From positions 1 to 64,000 of the forward strand of contig JANLTC010000243.1 of the NCBI GenBank assembly GCA_031362725.1: a stretch of 64,000 nt of DNA, written 5' to 3'. The notes under the pieces are model-generated. The model was not told the origin of the DNA and ran no database searches. It worked only from the letters and a program-made list of their open reading frames with translations. A program made the position numbers and the translations under genes. Position 1 is the first letter of the stretch. Each line of letters begins with the position of its first letter. The stretch comes from PR03 sp031362725 (GTDB lineage Bacteria; Myxococcota_A; UBA9160; PR03). This document shows positions 31,026 to 40,163 of this stretch, in pieces.

Positions 31026-32991
31026 GGGATCTCCTTTCGATGATCGCGGCGATGCTACGCGATCGCCGATCGCGCTGAAAGCGCGGCGCCGGTCGGCCGT
31101 CGCAATTGCTGCGGCGCTGGTGCTGCTATTCGCGACGCTCGTCGCGCTGCGCGTGCACGGATTCTCTCTCGCGGCCTGGCACGAAGTGATCGATGGCAGT
31201 GCGCCGAGCGAAGTGCTGCTCGGCAAGCCACGCTTGATCCGCTCCGACGACTGGAAGGTGCATCTCCCGCTGCTCTTCGCGCAGACCGCGCAAACGCCGC
31301 GCTTTCCGGTGGTGAATCCGAGCGTCGGTCTCGGGCAGAGCATGCTGCTGCCGATCGACGCGCCAGTCGCGAACTGGGTCTCGCTGTTCCGCCCGACGAT
31401 GTGGGGCTTCCTGCTCGGCTCCGATGTGGGACTCGCGTGGCTCTGGTGGAGTCGCGTGCTCGGGCTCTTCGGGGTCTGGTTCGCGGTGCTGGTGGTGGTG
31501 ACGCGCGGCCGTTTCGCGCCCGCTGCGACGGGCGCCGCGCTGCTCGTGTGCGCGCCGTTCTTCCAGTTCTGGGCGTTCAACGGCGCTCCGCAGGTGACGA
31601 GCATGGGCGCGGCGTTCCTCGCGACGGTCGCGCTTGCGCGCGCCCGCGAGCGGCGCAGCGTCGTCGCCGCTGCGATCGCGCTCGCGCTGGCCGGCGCCTG
31701 GTTCGCACTGGCGATCTATCCGCCGTATCAGGTGACGCTCGGTTGGCTCTACGTCGCGCTCGTCGCGGGTTTTCTGCTCGATGGACGCAACTCTTTGCCG
31801 CTCCGCCATCACGTTGCGCTGCGCGCGATCGCGCTCGCGCTGGCCGGCGTCTGCGTCGTCGCCGTGGTCGCTGCGTTCGCGTCCGAGGCGAGCGATGCGA
31901 TTGCAACGATGCGCAACACGGCGTATCCCGGTCGCCGGATGTCGAGTGGCGCCGAGCGCAACCTCGCGGAGTTGTGGAACGCGAATCTCGGCGCACCGCT
32001 CTGGGCCGAGAACTGGGGTCCGCTCTACAACATCTGCGAAGCCGCGTCGTTCTGGATGCTGTCGCCCGTACCGCTCGCGTTGCTGCTCTGGCGCCGCATG
32101 CGAGGCGAACGCATCGACGCGTTGACGGCGGCCGTCGCGCTCTACGCGCTCGCGCTCTCGATCTATGCGCTGGTCGGGATTCCGGCATTTCTCGCGCGCG
32201 TGACGGCGCTCGGTTTCGTGCCCGGCAAGCGGGCCGTGATCGGGATCGGCCTCGCCGACGCGATCCTGCTGGTGCGCTTCGCCGCGTGCGGTGCGCCAGC
32301 GCGACGCGACGAACGCACGCGCGTGTTTGCAATCGCCGTCGCGTGCTTCGTCGCGCTCGCGGGCTGCTCGTTCTGGCTCGAGCGCGAACTACCCGATGCG
32401 CGGCTTCCGGTGCTGCTCGGATTCGCGTTCGGAAACGCCGTGCTCGCCGCATTCTTCTTGCAGTTGCCGCGTCGCGCGCTGATGGCGCTCGTCGCGCTGT
32501 CGGCAATCAGCACGCTCTGGTTCAATCCGCTCGCAGTGGGCGGATCGGCCTATCTACGCGACAACCCGCTCGCCCAGGCGATCCTCGAGATCGATCGCGC
32601 GGAAGGCGGCCAGACGACCTGGGTTTCGTTTGGCCGCGACGACCTGCCGAACCTGTTCCGCGCGATCGGCGTGCGCGCGCTGAACGGCGTCCACCCGATC
32701 CCGCAGCTCGAGCTGTGGAAGCGCATCGACCCGGGCGGCGCGTTTCGCAACGTCTACAACCGCTACGCGCACATCGCGTTCGCCGCCGCGCCGTCCGGCG
32801 CGCCGCGCTTCCAGCTTCATTCGCAGGACTACGTGATCGTGCAGATCCGCCCGAACTCGGACGAGTTTCGCGCGCTCGGCGTCACGCACGTGCTGGTCCT
32901 CGACGACGCCGCAGCCGTCTTCGAGCGCCTGAGCGGCTTCGAGCCGCTCGCGACGATCGGTCCGCACCACCTCTACCGCGTCCCGCACTGA
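31024..32991 (+). CDS. Large multi-pass membrane protein, GT-C glycosyltransferase-like
   Basis: A 655-residue protein with a basic N-terminus, about ten to twelve membrane helices up to residue 510, and a soluble C-terminal domain. The first periplasmic loop contains the acidic pair SDDW and a large conserved-looking segment (NPSVGLGQSMLLPIDAPVAN), a layout found in GT-C-fold glycosyltransferases and DUF7657/YfhO-like proteins. The next genes are glycosyltransferases, which supports a role in cell-surface glycan assembly. The start at ATG 31024 is the only ordinary codon that keeps the first helix with its basic lead, although it overlaps the divergent ATG; expression must use a leader inside the DUF4399 gene. 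Confidence 0.72.
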   Translation: MGSPFDDRGDATRSPIALKARRRSAVAIAAALVLLFATLVALRVHGFSLAAWHEVIDGSAPSEVLLGKPRLIRSDDWKVHLPLLFAQTAQTPRFPVVNPSVGLGQSMLLPIDAPVANWVSLFRPTMWGFLLGSDVGLAWLWWSRVLGLFGVWFAVLVVVTRGRFAPAATGAALLVCAPFFQFWAFNGAPQVTSMGAAFLATVALARARERRSVVAAAIALALAGAWFALAIYPPYQVTLGWLYVALVAGFLLDGRNSLPLRHHVALRAIALALAGVCVVAVVAAFASEASDAIATMRNTAYPGRRMSSGAERNLAELWNANLGAPLWAENWGPLYNICEAASFWMLSPVPLALLLWRRMRGERIDALTAAVALYALALSIYALVGIPAFLARVTALGFVPGKRAVIGIGLADAILLVRFAACGAPARRDERTRVFAIAVACFVALAGCSFWLERELPDARLPVLLGFAFGNAVLAAFFLQLPRRALMALVALSAISTLWFNPLAVGGSAYLRDNPLAQAILEIDRAEGGQTTWVSFGRDDLPNLFRAIGVRALNGVHPIPQLELWKRIDPGGAFRNVYNRYAHIAFAAAPSGAPRFQLHSQDYVIVQIRPNSDEFRALGVTHVLVLDDAAAVFERLSGFEPLATIGPHHLYRVPH

Positions 32992-33027
32992 CCGCCGCGA
33001 GAAAGCGGGAAGCAGGTGGAGAAAGGT

Positions 33028-33141
33028 GGAGAAAGGGGACGGTCCTGACCGAGGACGGGCTGAGGACTCGAGGGACACACACCGGCAAGCCTGTCCCTCG
33101 AGTCCAACACCAGGTCACTTCGAGGACCGTCCCCTTTCTCC
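33028..33141. repeat. Nested inverted repeat (REP/MITE-like element)
   Basis: Outer arms 33028-33046 (GGAGAAAGGGGACGGTCCT) and 33123-33141 are a perfect 19-bp inverted repeat. Inner arms 33064-33077 (GGACTCGAGGGACA) and 33092-33105 are a perfect 14-bp inverted repeat. The GGGGACGGTCC core resembles the REP sequences mobilised by Y1 tyrosine transposases in many GC-rich bacteria; that is an inference and no such transposase is in the window. It separates two convergent genes and its right arm encodes the last residues of the glycosyltransferase. Confidence 0.8.
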
Positions 33142-34035
33142 TCCGAGGCGGGCGAGGAAGCGGAGTTTGTGGAGGGCGGCGGGGCCGCGGAGCGACGCGA
33201 GGTCGGCGGCGATGCGGACGGCGAGGTGCAGGCGCACGATCATTTTGCGTTCGGCGACGCGCGCGGCGCTCGGGAAGCCCTGCTCGCGCGCGCCCGCCGC
33301 GATGCGGTCCAGGACCGCGACTTCTTCTTCGAAGCGCGAGAGGTCCTTGGTCTGCACCGCGGTCGCGCTCTCGGCGTGACGCCGATACGCGTATGCACGG
33401 CGTCGCGTGCCGGCGATCGTCTCGCCGTCGAGCAGCAGGCGCGCGAGCATTTCGAGATCTTGCGCCTGCTTCAAGCCGGCTTCGAAACGGCGCGCGCCGA
33501 GTCGCTCGCGCCGCCACGCGACCGTCGGGCACATCACGAAGTCGGCGCGCGCGAGGGCACGCAGACCCGACTCGCCCTCGATGCGCCACGGTTCGCCGTT
33601 CGGGACGAGCCGGCGCTTCACCGCGTCGGCGAGCGAAAAGCGCGGGCGACCCTGCGCATCGATGATCTCGGCGTCGCAGCACAGCGCCACCGCGCGCGGG
33701 TGCGTATCGGACAGCGCGAAGATCACGTCGCAGTACTCCGGCAGCAGGCGGTCGTCGGCGTGCAGCAGCGTCACCAACTCGGTCGTCGCGAGATCGAGGC
33801 CGCGGTTCCAGTTGCCGACGATGCCGAGCGTCGTCTGGTTGTCGTGGTACGCGATGCGGGCGTCGCCGAAGCTGGCGACGAGATCGGCGACGCCCTCCGA
33901 TTCGCCGCGGTCGTCGAGCACGATGCAGCACCACGCGCTGACGCGCTGGGCGCGCACGCTCTCGATCGTTTCGCGTAGGTAGGCGAGACCTCGGTGGAAC
34001 GGAATTGCGAAGGTGATGCGCGCGGCGGTGCTCAT
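33115..34035 (-). CDS. Family 2 glycosyltransferase
   Basis: A 306-residue GT-A-fold glycosyltransferase. It has TFAIPFHRGLAYLRETIESV, VLDDRGE, then the metal-binding LLHADDRLLPEY, followed by an acceptor region. It is cytoplasmic with no transmembrane segment, so it probably adds a sugar to a lipid-linked glycan. The final GERGRSSK and the stop are encoded by the right arm of the nested inverted repeat, meaning the original C-terminus was altered by the element. ATG 34035 is divergent from the methyltransferase gene with 27 bases between starts. Confidence 0.85.
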   Translation of the reverse strand: MSTAARITFAIPFHRGLAYLRETIESVRAQRVSAWCCIVLDDRGESEGVADLVASFGDARIAYHDNQTTLGIVGNWNRGLDLATTELVTLLHADDRLLPEYCDVIFALSDTHPRAVALCCDAEIIDAQGRPRFSLADAVKRRLVPNGEPWRIEGESGLRALARADFVMCPTVAWRRERLGARRFEAGLKQAQDLEMLARLLLDGETIAGTRRRAYAYRRHAESATAVQTKDLSRFEEEVAVLDRIAAGAREQGFPSAARVAERKMIVRLHLAVRIAADLASLRGPAALHKLRFLARLGGERGRSSK

Positions 34036-34049
34036 CGCGGCGCGGAGAC

Positions 34050-34055
34050 TACAAT
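34050..34055 (+). promoter_or_regulatory. TACAAT box 7 nt before the methyltransferase start
   Basis: TACAAT, spacer CGCCAGC, then GTG at 34063: a near-consensus -10 element at leaderless spacing. It lies in a 27-bp divergent intergenic gap. Confidence 0.5.
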
Positions 34056-34062
34056 CGCCAGC

Positions 34063-34659
34063 GTGGAGCCGCCGCGCGATACCCGAGATTCCGCTTACGC
34101 CGATCGCCTCGAGCGTCTCGCCGGTGCGCGCTGGAAGCGCTGGCTCGACGTCCAGCGGCCCTACCGGTTCCACCTGCGGCGCCTGGCGCTCGGCCGCACA
34201 CTCGAAATCGGCAGCGGGATCGGGCGCAACCTTTCGGCGCTCGGTCCGGCGTCCGTTGGCGTCGATCACAACGCGCACGCGGTCGAGATCGCGCGCACTC
34301 GCGGCTTTCGGGCCTTCCTGCCCGACGCGTTTCTCGCGTCGCCCGAAGCCGCGCAGCCCTTCGACGCGCTGCTCTTCGCGCACGTGCTCGAACACCTGTC
34401 GCGGACCGATGCAGGCGAGCTCGTGGCGCAGTGGCTCCCGCAGCTGCGCCCGGGCGGCAAGCTGCTTCTGATCACACCGCAGGAAGCCGGCTTCCGCTCG
34501 GACGCGAGCCACGTCGAGTTCCTGGACTTCGCGGCGCTGCTCGCGCTCCTCGATGCGGTCGGCTGCGTGCCGCTGCGCGCCTACTCGTTCCCGTTCCCGC
34601 GATTCGCCGGGCGCTTGTTCCCGCACAACGAGTTCGTGGTGCTGGGTCGGCGCCGCTAG
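34063..34659 (+). CDS. Class I SAM-dependent methyltransferase
   Basis: A 198-residue methyltransferase. The SAM loop is TLEIGSGIGRNLSAL, the acidic end of strand 2 is VGVDHN, and the later motif is LLFAHVLEHLSRTDAGEL followed by LRPGGKLLLITPQ. The UbiG/Methyltransf_11-like pattern does not reveal the acceptor; neighbours suggest a surface glycan or a polyprenyl sugar. GTG 34063 sits 7 nt after TACAAT, with no ribosome-binding site, and begins just before the domain. Confidence 0.87.
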   Translation: MEPPRDTRDSAYADRLERLAGARWKRWLDVQRPYRFHLRRLALGRTLEIGSGIGRNLSALGPASVGVDHNAHAVEIARTRGFRAFLPDAFLASPEAAQPFDALLFAHVLEHLSRTDAGELVAQWLPQLRPGGKLLLITPQEAGFRSDASHVEFLDFAALLALLDAVGCVPLRAYSFPFPRFAGRLFPHNEFVVLGRRR

Positions 34660-34663
34660 CGCG

Positions 34664-34695
34664 CGGCCGTCTCGGCCGGGGTCCGCAATGATGCG
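34664..34695. repeat. GC-rich hairpin with ATGATGCGCTAG tail
   Basis: CGGCCG-TCT-CGGCCG (34664-34678) followed by GGGGTCCGCA and ATGATGCGCTAG. It aligns with the hairpin and ATCATGCGCTAG at 4938-4972. It fills the gap between two convergent genes and could terminate both. Confidence 0.4.
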
Positions 34696-35664
<969 letters not shown>

Positions 35665-35718
35665 GGATACCTCCTCTGTCGCACGCGCCGACCTACGCCT
35701 TGCTTGCGCAGCGATTGC

Positions 35719-37206
35719 TCATCGCGCGGGAAGTCGCGTCGAGGACTGCACGAAACGGTAGTCGGCCCACTTCGGGCGGCGTGTGCGGCGCCAGTAGTCG
35801 GTGGTGAAGCCGGACCAGTTGTTGACGACCTTGCCCGACGCGGTCTTGTACCAACTCGCGCATCCGGCGGTCCACGCGGTCTTCGCGAGCGCCGCCTGGA
35901 GCTCGCGGTTGAAGCGGTCCATCACGTCGCGACGCACGTCGAGCCACGAGAGGTGGCGCTTGCGCAGTTCCGCGATGCACTGCAACGCGTAGCCAACCTG
36001 ACACTCGATCATGAAGATGATCGAGTTGTGGCCGAGGTTGGTGTTCGGGCCGTAGAGCAGGAACAGGTTTGGGAAGCCCGCGACCGTGATGCCGAGATAC
36101 GCATCGGCGCCGTCGCGCCAGACTTCGTCGAGCTTCGCGCCGCCGAGACCCTCGATCGTGAGCGGCGCCAGGAACGTGGTGGTCTCGAAGCCGGTGCCGA
36201 AGACGATCGTATCGGCCGCTCGCGCGACGCCATCCTGCGTGACGACGGCATTGCGCGTCACCTGTGCGATCGGTTCGTCGACGACTTCGACGTTCGGCCG
36301 CACCAGCGCCTGGTAGTAGTCGTCGGAGATCAGGATGCGCTTGCAGCCGATCGGGTAGTCGGGCGTCAGCTTCGCGCGCAGCACCGGATCGCCCACCTGC
36401 GCGTGCAGATACGCGGTCGCGATGCGCGTCATCCGGCGCGAGAACCAGCTGTCGCGGAGAAACGCCAGGAAACGGATCTCGAGCATCGACCAGATCAGCG
36501 CGCGGAGTGCGCGCAGCAGCAGCGGATGGCGCCGCAAGCGCGCCTTGTCGGCCTCGCTGAACTTGCGGTCGTTGCGCGGGATCACCCAGTTCGCCGAGCG
36601 CTGGAAGACCGTCACGCGTGCGGCGGTCTTTGCGATCTCCGGGATGAACTGCAGCGCGCTCGCGCCATTGCCGATCACCGCGACGCGCTCGCCGCTCGTG
36701 TCGTGGTCGTGATCCCAGCGCGCCGAGTGGAAGCTCGTGCCCTCGAACGACGACAGGCCCGGGATCTCCGGGACGTGCGGGCGATTCAGTTGTCCGAGCC
36801 CGCAGACCAGCGCCTTCGCGGTGATCTCTTCGCCACCGCCAGTGCGGACCCGCCACACGCCGGCGTGTTCGTCGAAGCTCGCGCCGGTGATCTCGACGCC
36901 GAAGCGGATCTGCGCGAGCACTTGATACTTCTCCGCGCAGTGACGCAGGTAGCGCTGGATCTCGGGTTGCGGCGAAAACGCGCGACTCCACTCCGGGTTC
37001 GGCTCGAACGAGAACGAATACAGATGCGAGGGAACGTCGCAGCCGGAGCCCGGATACGAGTTGTCGAGCCAGGTGCCGCCGACGTCGTGCGACTTCTCGA
37101 AGATCGCGAACGACGGGATGCCCGCCTTGCGCAGCTGGATCGCCATGCAGAGGCCCGACACGCCCGCGCCGAGGATTGCGACTTCGAGATGCTGCTCGTT
37201 CGCCAT
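35719..37206 (-). CDS. Flavin-containing monooxygenase of the Baeyer-Villiger type
   Basis: A 495-residue FAD/NADPH monooxygenase. The FAD loop is AILGAGVSGLCMAIQL, the Baeyer-Villiger fingerprint FxGxxxHxxxW is present as FEGTSFHSARW, and the NADPH loop is AVIGNGASALQFIPEI. DVGGTWLDNSYPGSGCD is also typical. It would insert oxygen next to a ketone, giving an ester or lactone. It is the last gene of a four-gene operon with BadH-like, BadI-like and aminotransferase genes, 9 nt after the BadH-like gene, so a cyclic ketone is a reasonable substrate. A TAGCGT box 6 nt before the ATG may allow separate leaderless expression. Confidence 0.9.
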   Translation of the reverse strand: MANEQHLEVAILGAGVSGLCMAIQLRKAGIPSFAIFEKSHDVGGTWLDNSYPGSGCDVPSHLYSFSFEPNPEWSRAFSPQPEIQRYLRHCAEKYQVLAQIRFGVEITGASFDEHAGVWRVRTGGGEEITAKALVCGLGQLNRPHVPEIPGLSSFEGTSFHSARWDHDHDTSGERVAVIGNGASALQFIPEIAKTAARVTVFQRSANWVIPRNDRKFSEADKARLRRHPLLLRALRALIWSMLEIRFLAFLRDSWFSRRMTRIATAYLHAQVGDPVLRAKLTPDYPIGCKRILISDDYYQALVRPNVEVVDEPIAQVTRNAVVTQDGVARAADTIVFGTGFETTTFLAPLTIEGLGGAKLDEVWRDGADAYLGITVAGFPNLFLLYGPNTNLGHNSIIFMIECQVGYALQCIAELRKRHLSWLDVRRDVMDRFNRELQAALAKTAWTAGCASWYKTASGKVVNNWSGFTTDYWRRTRRPKWADYRFVQSSTRLPAR

Positions 37207-37215
37207 CCGCCGACG

Positions 37216-37962
37216 CTAACTCATGGTGAGGCCGCCGCTCACCGAGAGCGTCTGGCCGGTGATGTAGGCCGCTGCGTCCGAAGCGAGGAACGCGACCGCG
37301 GGCGCGACGTCGTCTGGCCGACCGAGGCGCCGCATCGGAATCGCGCGTTCGAGCGCCTGCGTGATGCGGTCGCCGGCGTCGGTGGACTCGGCGAGACCAC
37401 GGAACAGCGGCGTGTCGGTGGGACCCGGGCACACGCAGTTCGCGGTGATGCCGTGGCGCACGACTTCGCGCGCGATCGACTTCGCGAGCGCGAGCAGGCC
37501 ACCCTTCGCCGCGGCGTAGATCGCTTCGCCCGAGGATCCGACACGGCCCGCGTCCGACGACACCAGCACGATGCGGCCGAAGTTCGCCTCGATCATGTCG
37601 GGCAGCACCGCGCGCGCGACGCGGATCGGCCCGCCGAGGTTGATCTCCAGTACGCGCGCCTGGAACGGTTCGTCGGTCTCGACGAATGGACGCAACAGGT
37701 CCCAGCCGGCGCACGAGACCAGCACGGTCACCGGGCCGAGCCGGTCGCGCACCGCGGCGAGCGCGAGGTCGACCGAGTCCGGGTCAGCGACGTCGATCGG
37801 CACGCCGAGCCCGCCGATCTCTGCGGCGAGCAGCGCGGCGCCCTCGCCGTCGAGATCCGCGACGGCCACCGTGCGTCCCTGCGCAGCGAGTGCGCGACAC
37901 ACCGCCGCGCCGATCGCGCCGACTCCGCCGGTGACGAGTGCAACGCGCGGGCTCGCGGTCAT
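37216..37962 (-). CDS. badH: BadH-like 2-hydroxycyclohexanecarboxyl-CoA dehydrogenase (SDR)
   Basis: A 248-residue SDR with the NAD loop VTGGVGAIGAAVC, the Ser motif in VLVSSDAGRVGSSGEAIYAA containing the Tyr/Lys region, and VCPGPTDTPLF. The segments SCAGWDLLRPF and DAGRVGSSGEAIYAAAKGG recall BadH of Rhodopseudomonas, which oxidises 2-hydroxycyclohexanecarboxyl-CoA to the 2-keto form; this match is from memory and not from a search. It lies 4 nt after the BadI-like gene, the enzyme that would use its product. Normal length and all catalytic residues are present. Confidence 0.8.
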   Translation of the reverse strand: MTASPRVALVTGGVGAIGAAVCRALAAQGRTVAVADLDGEGAALLAAEIGGLGVPIDVADPDSVDLALAAVRDRLGPVTVLVSCAGWDLLRPFVETDEPFQARVLEINLGGPIRVARAVLPDMIEANFGRIVLVSSDAGRVGSSGEAIYAAAKGGLLALAKSIAREVVRHGITANCVCPGPTDTPLFRGLAESTDAGDRITQALERAIPMRRLGRPDDVAPAVAFLASDAAAYITGQTLSVSGGLTMS

Positions 37963-37966
37963 CGCG

Positions 37967-38764
37967 TCACTTCCTGTGCTTGGAGAAATCCGGCTTGCGC
38001 TTCGCCGCGAACGCTTCGATGCCTTCGCGCGCCTCGGGTGTATCGACGAACAGATCGAGGCCCGCGAACGCGAGCGTGCCGATGCCGGCGATCGACTCGG
38101 TGTCGGCGTTGAACGAGTGCTTCAGGAAGCGCAGCGCGGTGGGGCTCTTCTCGAGGATCTCGTCGGCCCAGCGCCGCACCTCGGCGCGCAGCTCCGTGCC
38201 CGACACGACCGCGTTCACGAGCCCCCAGTTCAGCATCGTCGCGGCGTCGTACTGCCGGCACAGGTACCAGACCTCGCGCGCGCGCTTGTCGCCGAGGATC
38301 CGAGCGAGGTAGGCCGAGCCGAAGCCCGCATCGAACGAGCCGACGCGCGGCCCGGCTTGCCCGAAGCGCGCGTGCTCGGCGGCGATCGTGAGATCGCAAA
38401 GCACGTGCAGCACGTGACCGCCGCCGATCGCGATGCCATTCACCGCGGCGATCACCGGCTTCGGGATGTCGCGGATCACGCGATGCAGCGTCTCGATCTC
38501 GAAGAGGCCCGACTCGGACGGACCGTAGTCGCCGGTCTCCTCGCGCTGCTTCTGGTCGCCACCGGCGCAGAACGCCTTGTCGCCGGCGCCGGTCAGCACG
38601 ACGACGCCGACCGTCGCATCGGCCCACGCCGCCTTGAAGCACGCGATCAATTCATCGACGGTGTGTGCGCGGAACGCGTTGTAGCGCTCGGGCCGGTTGA
38701 TCGTGATCCAGGCGACGCCGCGCTCGACTTCGTAGGCGACGTCGGTGAGCGCGGCCAGGTTCAC
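37967..38764 (-). CDS. badI: BadI-like 2-ketocyclohexanecarboxyl-CoA hydrolase (crotonase fold)
   Basis: A 265-residue crotonase-fold enzyme of the MenB/BadI branch: AFCAGGDQK, IGGGHVLHVLCDLTIA, GPRVGSFDAGFGSAYLARIL and the KRKPDFSKHRK end. MenB (naphthoate synthase) shares parts of this pattern, but LHRVIRDIPKPVIA, SFNADTESIAGI and the adjacent BadH-like gene favour BadI, which opens the ring of 2-ketocyclohexanecarboxyl-CoA to pimelyl-CoA. GTG 38764 overlaps the aminotransferase stop as GTGA, so translation is coupled. No other menaquinone genes are nearby. Confidence 0.8.
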   Translation of the reverse strand: MNLAALTDVAYEVERGVAWITINRPERYNAFRAHTVDELIACFKAAWADATVGVVVLTGAGDKAFCAGGDQKQREETGDYGPSESGLFEIETLHRVIRDIPKPVIAAVNGIAIGGGHVLHVLCDLTIAAEHARFGQAGPRVGSFDAGFGSAYLARILGDKRAREVWYLCRQYDAATMLNWGLVNAVVSGTELRAEVRRWADEILEKSPTALRFLKHSFNADTESIAGIGTLAFAGLDLFVDTPEAREGIEAFAAKRKPDFSKHRK

Positions 38765-39972
38765 GCGAGCGTCAACTCGAGCACCGCATCGAGTGCGGGC
38801 CACAGATCTTCTTCCGGGATGTTCAGCGCCGGGAAGAGTCGCAACACGGTGCCGGCCGTGACGTTCACCAGCACGCCGCGATCGATTGCACGGCGTGAGA
38901 GCGTGGCTGCGGCGTCCGCATCGAGCAGATCCATGCCGAGCAGCAGCCCGCGGCCGCGCGCGCGCGCTGCGACGGTCGGATGCTTCGCCGCAAAGCGTTC
39001 GAGGTGCGCCAGCACGCGCCCGCCGAGTTCCGCGGTGCGCTCGATGAGGCCGTCTTCTTCGATCACGCGCAGCACGGTGTTCGCCGCTGCGCACGCGAGC
39101 GGATTGCCCGCGTAGGTACCGCCGTGATCGCCGAGAGACACGGTCTTCGCGACATCTTCGGTGCACAGCAAGCCCGCGATCGGGAAGCCGCCACCGAGCC
39201 CCTTGCCGAGTGTGATCGCGTCCGGCACGCACTCCAATGTTCCGGAGGGCTTCGCGTCGTGTTCGAGCGCGAGCCACTTGCCGGTGCGGCCGATGCCGGT
39301 CTGGATCTCGTCGAGCACCAGCAGCGCGCCGGCTTTGCGCGTCAGCTCGCGCAGGCCGGCGAGATAGCCCGGCGGCGCGATGTTGACGCCGCCTTCGCCT
39401 TGCACCGGCTCGACGACGAACGCCGCGGTGTTGTCGCCGATCGCGCGGCGCGCAGCGTCGAGATCGCCGAACGGAACGAAGCAGCCCTCCTGCACGATGC
39501 GCTGGTACGGCGAGCGGTGTTTCTCCTGCCCGATGATCGACAGCGCGCCGAGCGTGCGGCCGTGAAACGAGTTCGTGGTCGAGACAAATTTGGTCCGCCC
39601 GGTGGCGCGGTGCGCGAGCTTCAGCGCGCCGTCCATCGCCTCGGCGCCCGAGGAGACGAAGAAGCAGCGCGTCAGCGCATCGGGCACGACGCCGAGCAGC
39701 CGCTCGCAGAGGTCGAGCTGCGGCAGCGTGTAGAAAAGATTGGTGGTCTGCATCAGCCGGCCGGCCTGCTCGGCGATCGCCTGGACCAGCGCGGGGTGCG
39801 AGTGGCCGATCGCGGTGACGCCCCAGCCACCCGTGAGATCGACGTACTCGCGCCCATCGGCGTCCGTCACGCGTGAGCCGCGGCCCGACGCGATCGCGAC
39901 CGGCAGGCGCTTCACGACCGGCAGGAAGGAGCGCGCCTCGCGCGCCACGATGTCATCGAAATGCGTGCCCAA
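38761..39972 (-). CDS. Class III PLP-dependent aminotransferase
   Basis: A 403-residue aminotransferase like acetylornithine and 4-aminobutyrate transaminases: FFVSSGAEAMDGALKLA, STTNSFHGRTLGALS, VVEPVQGEGGVNIAP, LVLDEIQTGIGRTGKW, and the PLP Lys in ITLGKGLGGGFPIAG. It could be an ArgD, but its place as first gene of the BadI-BadH-monooxygenase operon suggests deamination of an amino-substituted ring compound or another omega-amine. It starts at TTG 39972 with GGAGG 10 nt upstream; the ATG alternatives lie inside the domain. Confidence 0.88.
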   Translation of the reverse strand: MGTHFDDIVAREARSFLPVVKRLPVAIASGRGSRVTDADGREYVDLTGGWGVTAIGHSHPALVQAIAEQAGRLMQTTNLFYTLPQLDLCERLLGVVPDALTRCFFVSSGAEAMDGALKLAHRATGRTKFVSTTNSFHGRTLGALSIIGQEKHRSPYQRIVQEGCFVPFGDLDAARRAIGDNTAAFVVEPVQGEGGVNIAPPGYLAGLRELTRKAGALLVLDEIQTGIGRTGKWLALEHDAKPSGTLECVPDAITLGKGLGGGFPIAGLLCTEDVAKTVSLGDHGGTYAGNPLACAAANTVLRVIEEDGLIERTAELGGRVLAHLERFAAKHPTVAARARGRGLLLGMDLLDADAAATLSRRAIDRGVLVNVTAGTVLRLFPALNIPEEDLWPALDAVLELTLA

Positions 39973-40054
39973 TCAATCCTCCACGTCGATCCGTCCCGAG
40001 CGTCGGGCGAGCGTCGGGCGAGATTCGAGGCTCGCGCCGGCTGCGTCAACCCCG

Positions 40055-40105
40055 CCGCAAGCGGAGCGCGCAGCGAGCCGCAGGCGAGCGAAGTTCATCA
40101 GGACG
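40055..40105 (+). repeat. Dispersed GCGAGC-rich repeat, copy C
   Basis: CCGC-AA-GCGG hairpin, then GCGCGCAGCGAGCCGCAGG and CGAGCGAAGTTCATCAGGACG. The core is the same as in copy D at 50330-50372 and nearly the same as copies A and B. It lies between the divergent aminotransferase and moaA genes. Confidence 0.7.
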
Positions 40106-40151
40106 CAGCAGCGCGGCGCACCCGGGCGGCGAGCGAGCGATGTTCATGAGC

Positions 40152-40157
40152 TAGGCT
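40152..40157 (+). promoter_or_regulatory. TAGGCT box before moaA
   Basis: TAGGCT, spacer GGCGAG, then GTG 40164 followed by ATG 40167. The same spacer and GTGA sequence recur before the broken gene at 42592. It fits a leaderless promoter. Confidence 0.4.
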
Positions 40158-40163
40158 GGCGAG

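Noticed and set aside
37967..38764. MenB (naphthoate synthase) as the identity of the crotonase-fold gene
   Set aside because: Shared motifs make it possible, but the adjacent BadH-like gene, LHRVIRDIPKPVIA and the C-terminal pattern fit BadI better; kept as an alternative.
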